Assembly: GCA_022829145.1 (NCBI GenBank)
Contig: CM040744.1
Location: forward strand, 13,278,218-13,342,217
Origin: Albula goreensis
Lineage: Eukaryota > Chordata > Actinopteri > Albuliformes > Albulidae
DNA length: 64,000 bases
Reading direction: 5' to 3'
Part shown: positions 62,101 through 64,000 of the stretch, piece by piece
Layout of the letters: each line of letters begins with the position of its first letter
Position numbering within the stretch: position 1 is the first letter of the stretch
Notes under the pieces: generated by a model
What the model saw: the letters and a program-made list of their open reading frames with translations, nothing else
Databases searched by the model: none
Told to the model about the DNA's origin: nothing
Position numbers and translations under genes: made by a program

Positions 62101-62797
62101 GTAAAATTTACAGAGCAGTATGGCGTTGCAATTTTCTCTTGGTTTCAGTCTTATGTCTGCTCCTATTCTAGAATTGCCTGCCCAATGAAAATGTATGTTG
62201 ACCTTGCAAAGTTGAATCCAATGACTGAAACGTATTGTGAACACTGAGGTTGACATTTTATCTACATAACCTGCAGGTTCATTACATTTAAATCTTGACA
62301 TTCCAGAATCAGCATTTTCCTGGCTTTACTAGCCTTGAGCAGAAGTCTGTAAAGATGTACAGAATATGCCTCACATGTTAATTTAAAGATTATACTCGCC
62401 ATTTAGAATTTGTCTCCTCTGACATTGAAATCAGAATGGCATCGTGAACTATGTGTATTTATTTAGGTGTATGCTGTAGAGACACTGTGCAGCACTGCTG
62501 GAACATTTTTAGGTTCCTGTGTCTGTTTAAAGACCGCCCTGTAAAACAAGCGTGGATTCTGTTAGACACACTAGTGTTTACTGTGCACGTTGATTTAGAA
62601 TATTTGCACATCCTGAGGTTTTGTTGACCCTCTAACAATCCGGCATGGGATTGCCTAGTTATTTTCAATCTGTGTCTTTGATTTTATTGGTTGAATGTGT
62701 CCTGAATGTTCCTCCTTAATCTCAAAGTCTTCAACAAAGAAGCTGTTGAGATGGCTCCTTGTTAAAGAGGGCGGTAACAGGCTGATTGTGGGGCAGC
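53231..62797 (+). other. SNX18: SNX18 intron 1, middle segment
   Basis: No exon of SNX18 or other gene was recognised. The segment contains a 29-nt A-run (56168-56196) and another T-run near 61131-61144. A candidate regulatory stretch lies near 60330-60540 with CTTTGATAAAAATG and TTATCACTTCCTG motifs. A 139-codon minus-strand frame (61096-61515) has no recognisable domain. The final SNX18 exon (expected to encode KVKESRRHVEEGKMEVQ...) is not present in any frame that I examined. Confidence 0.7.
56168..56196. repeat. Poly(A) run of 29 nt
   Basis: Uninterrupted A homopolymer on the plus strand, followed by CGTTAATTTTTTTGG. No retroposed gene body was recognised next to it. Confidence 0.9.
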
Positions 62798-62821
62798 GTT
62801 ACGTAATCCGCGTTACGTAAC
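62798..62821. promoter_or_regulatory. Tandem PAR-bZIP / E4BP4 (D-box) sites
   Basis: GTTACGTAAT (62798-62807) and GTTACGTAAC (62812-62821) both match the RTTAYGTAAY consensus of TEF/HLF/DBP/NFIL3 factors. They are 14 bp apart, with GC directly before each. In fish, D-boxes mediate light- and clock-driven transcription (established knowledge). Their placement in SNX18 intron 1 suggests an intronic regulatory element. Only the motif match is seen. Confidence 0.55.
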
Positions 62822-64000
62822 CGATAAAGCAGTTCCGAGTCTGCTACTTCATTGGCACACAAGCATTCACAAAGACACAGTTTGCTTAGTCCTTTCCTAT
62901 TGGACCTTTTCATTGTTTTTCATTTTGTGTGTGCCAGCCTTGTACAACACCCTAATCAAGTGTGGTTAGCGCACTTCCAGAACTTCAAACTTTCTCAATG
63001 TTTGTGTCCTATGTGCTTGGTGTGATTATTGTTTTACCTTTGGTAACTAGATTTAACAGAGTCCTTGCTGTTTCGAAATCATTATTCTGTTGCACCCTTA
63101 ACAATTGTATTAAATGTCACTTATCAAAGGTGAGTAGCCTCCATTAAATGGTTCACAATGTACATGACTCTTTATTCAAAACCATGGAGAGCCATTAGTT
63201 TTTAGTTTCACAGGAGGGAAAAGTGACAACCTTTTTTCTGCTCTAAAAAAACATGAAAGCCAAATCACAGCCACATGGTTCTTATGAATGACCGTTTCCA
63301 AGGTAACAGCATGTGAGGTAAGCTATAACATACATGTAGCTGAGTAACCTGGGATACAGACTGTGGGTCACTGGAACCTATGCAGTGGCCTCTGTCTCTA
63401 TCTGTGGGGCATAGAGAGGGAACCACAGGCTCCTGTAGGTACAGTACCCTATGTATAATTCATTGTAACTGCTTGTTTTTCATTTATCTGGAAAAATACA
63501 TATTTTTTTCCAATATCCTGAATGGAACTCCAGCTGATGCCTTTGTGATAGATAATTTGAAACTGTTTAGAGGCTAGGGGGCTTTTTAACTATCCAGTCA
63601 TCATTTTGGGTTGTAGCTAAACCTGACTTTAAGCTGAGTGACACCGGCAAAGGTTGTTGAGTGAAAAGGTTCTTGGGCTTCCCAAGTGGTTCTGCTCATG
63701 TGATACTGCCCTGAGCGCATGCCGAGTCGCATATCCTAGACATGTCTTGTTCAGGTCTGAGTTACATCATTAGCAAACTGTGACTATGAGTGTGCAGTGC
63801 TGGACACAGTTCCCTTTGTCCCGCTGAGGTGGGGTGTGTCCAAGTTGGCCAGGGTTACTTGGGTTACCACGGCCTCGGTGCCCCCAATTTGCCTGGTGGC
63901 TGTCAGTCACAAGAGCACCTTAACCCTCCCACTCAGTTCTAGCTCTGTGTGGGTGTGACATTAGGGTATAGAATTCCACAGAAAACATGAGGAAACATTG
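62822..64000 (+). other. SNX18: SNX18 intron 1, distal segment to window end
   Basis: No gene, repeat or exon was recognised. The window ends inside the intron. Confidence 0.7.

Noticed and set aside
51339..64000. Search for the final SNX18 exon
   Set aside because: No frame carrying KVKESRRHVEEGKMEVQ-like or HFLQQQIIFFQ-like sequence was found. The exon is presumed to lie beyond the window.
1..64000. CRISPR arrays, prokaryotic operons, integrated viruses
   Set aside because: There are no regularly spaced repeats, no compact gene clusters with ribosome binding sites, and no reverse transcriptase, integrase or capsid-like frames. The exon-intron structure and content are vertebrate.

Overview
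This is vertebrate nuclear DNA, most likely from a ray-finned fish. Coding sequence is sparse: about 2.2 kb in 64 kb. The introns are large and AT-rich with canonical GT-AG boundaries, and there are many microsatellites. Several interspersed repeats have the layout of fish elements (a tRNA-derived SINE, SINE tails, and a degenerate copy of a widespread teleost repeat). I see no bacterial operons, CRISPR arrays, phage or plasmid features. The species cannot be fixed from this window.

Layout. From position 1 to about 42.3 kb the window holds the 5' half of ARL15 on the minus strand. Two coding exons are certain: 2431-2575 (N-terminal cysteines and P-loop) and 452-511 (switch I to G3 region). 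They are separated by a 1,919-bp intron and join in matching phase. A short candidate first coding exon lies at 42051-42062, in a CpG-enriched promoter-like segment. This makes intron 1 about 39.5 kb. A second candidate promoter and first exon lies in a sharp CpG island at 34.44-34.67 kb. ARL15 exons beyond 'ELGG' fall outside the window, to the left of position 1.

From about 42.3 to 47.6 kb is the ARL15-HSPB3 intergenic region. HSPB3 (47720-48178, plus strand) is a complete single-exon small heat shock protein gene with a poly(A) signal at 48412. After a 1.2-kb gap, SNX18 begins. Its large first coding exon (49832-51338) encodes the SH3 domain, an acidic linker, the PX domain and most of the BAR domain. 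It ends at a GT donor, and everything from 51339 to the window end is SNX18 intron 1. The last coding exon was not found and should lie to the right of position 64000.

The order and orientation (ARL15 on minus, HSPB3 and SNX18 on plus) match human 5q11.2, so this is a conserved syntenic block. The three genes do not form a pathway. ARL15 is an Arf-like GTPase of the Golgi/secretory system, HSPB3 is a muscle-type chaperone, and SNX18 is a membrane-remodelling sorting nexin. I found no new multi-gene system. The main non-coding points are a near-perfect 74-bp inverted repeat (40331-40535), two tandem PAR-bZIP/D-box sites in SNX18 intron 1 (62798-62821), two G-quadruplex-type tracts (10.9-11.1 kb), a 102-bp alternating purine-pyrimidine tract (53129-53230), and the two competing ARL15 first exons.
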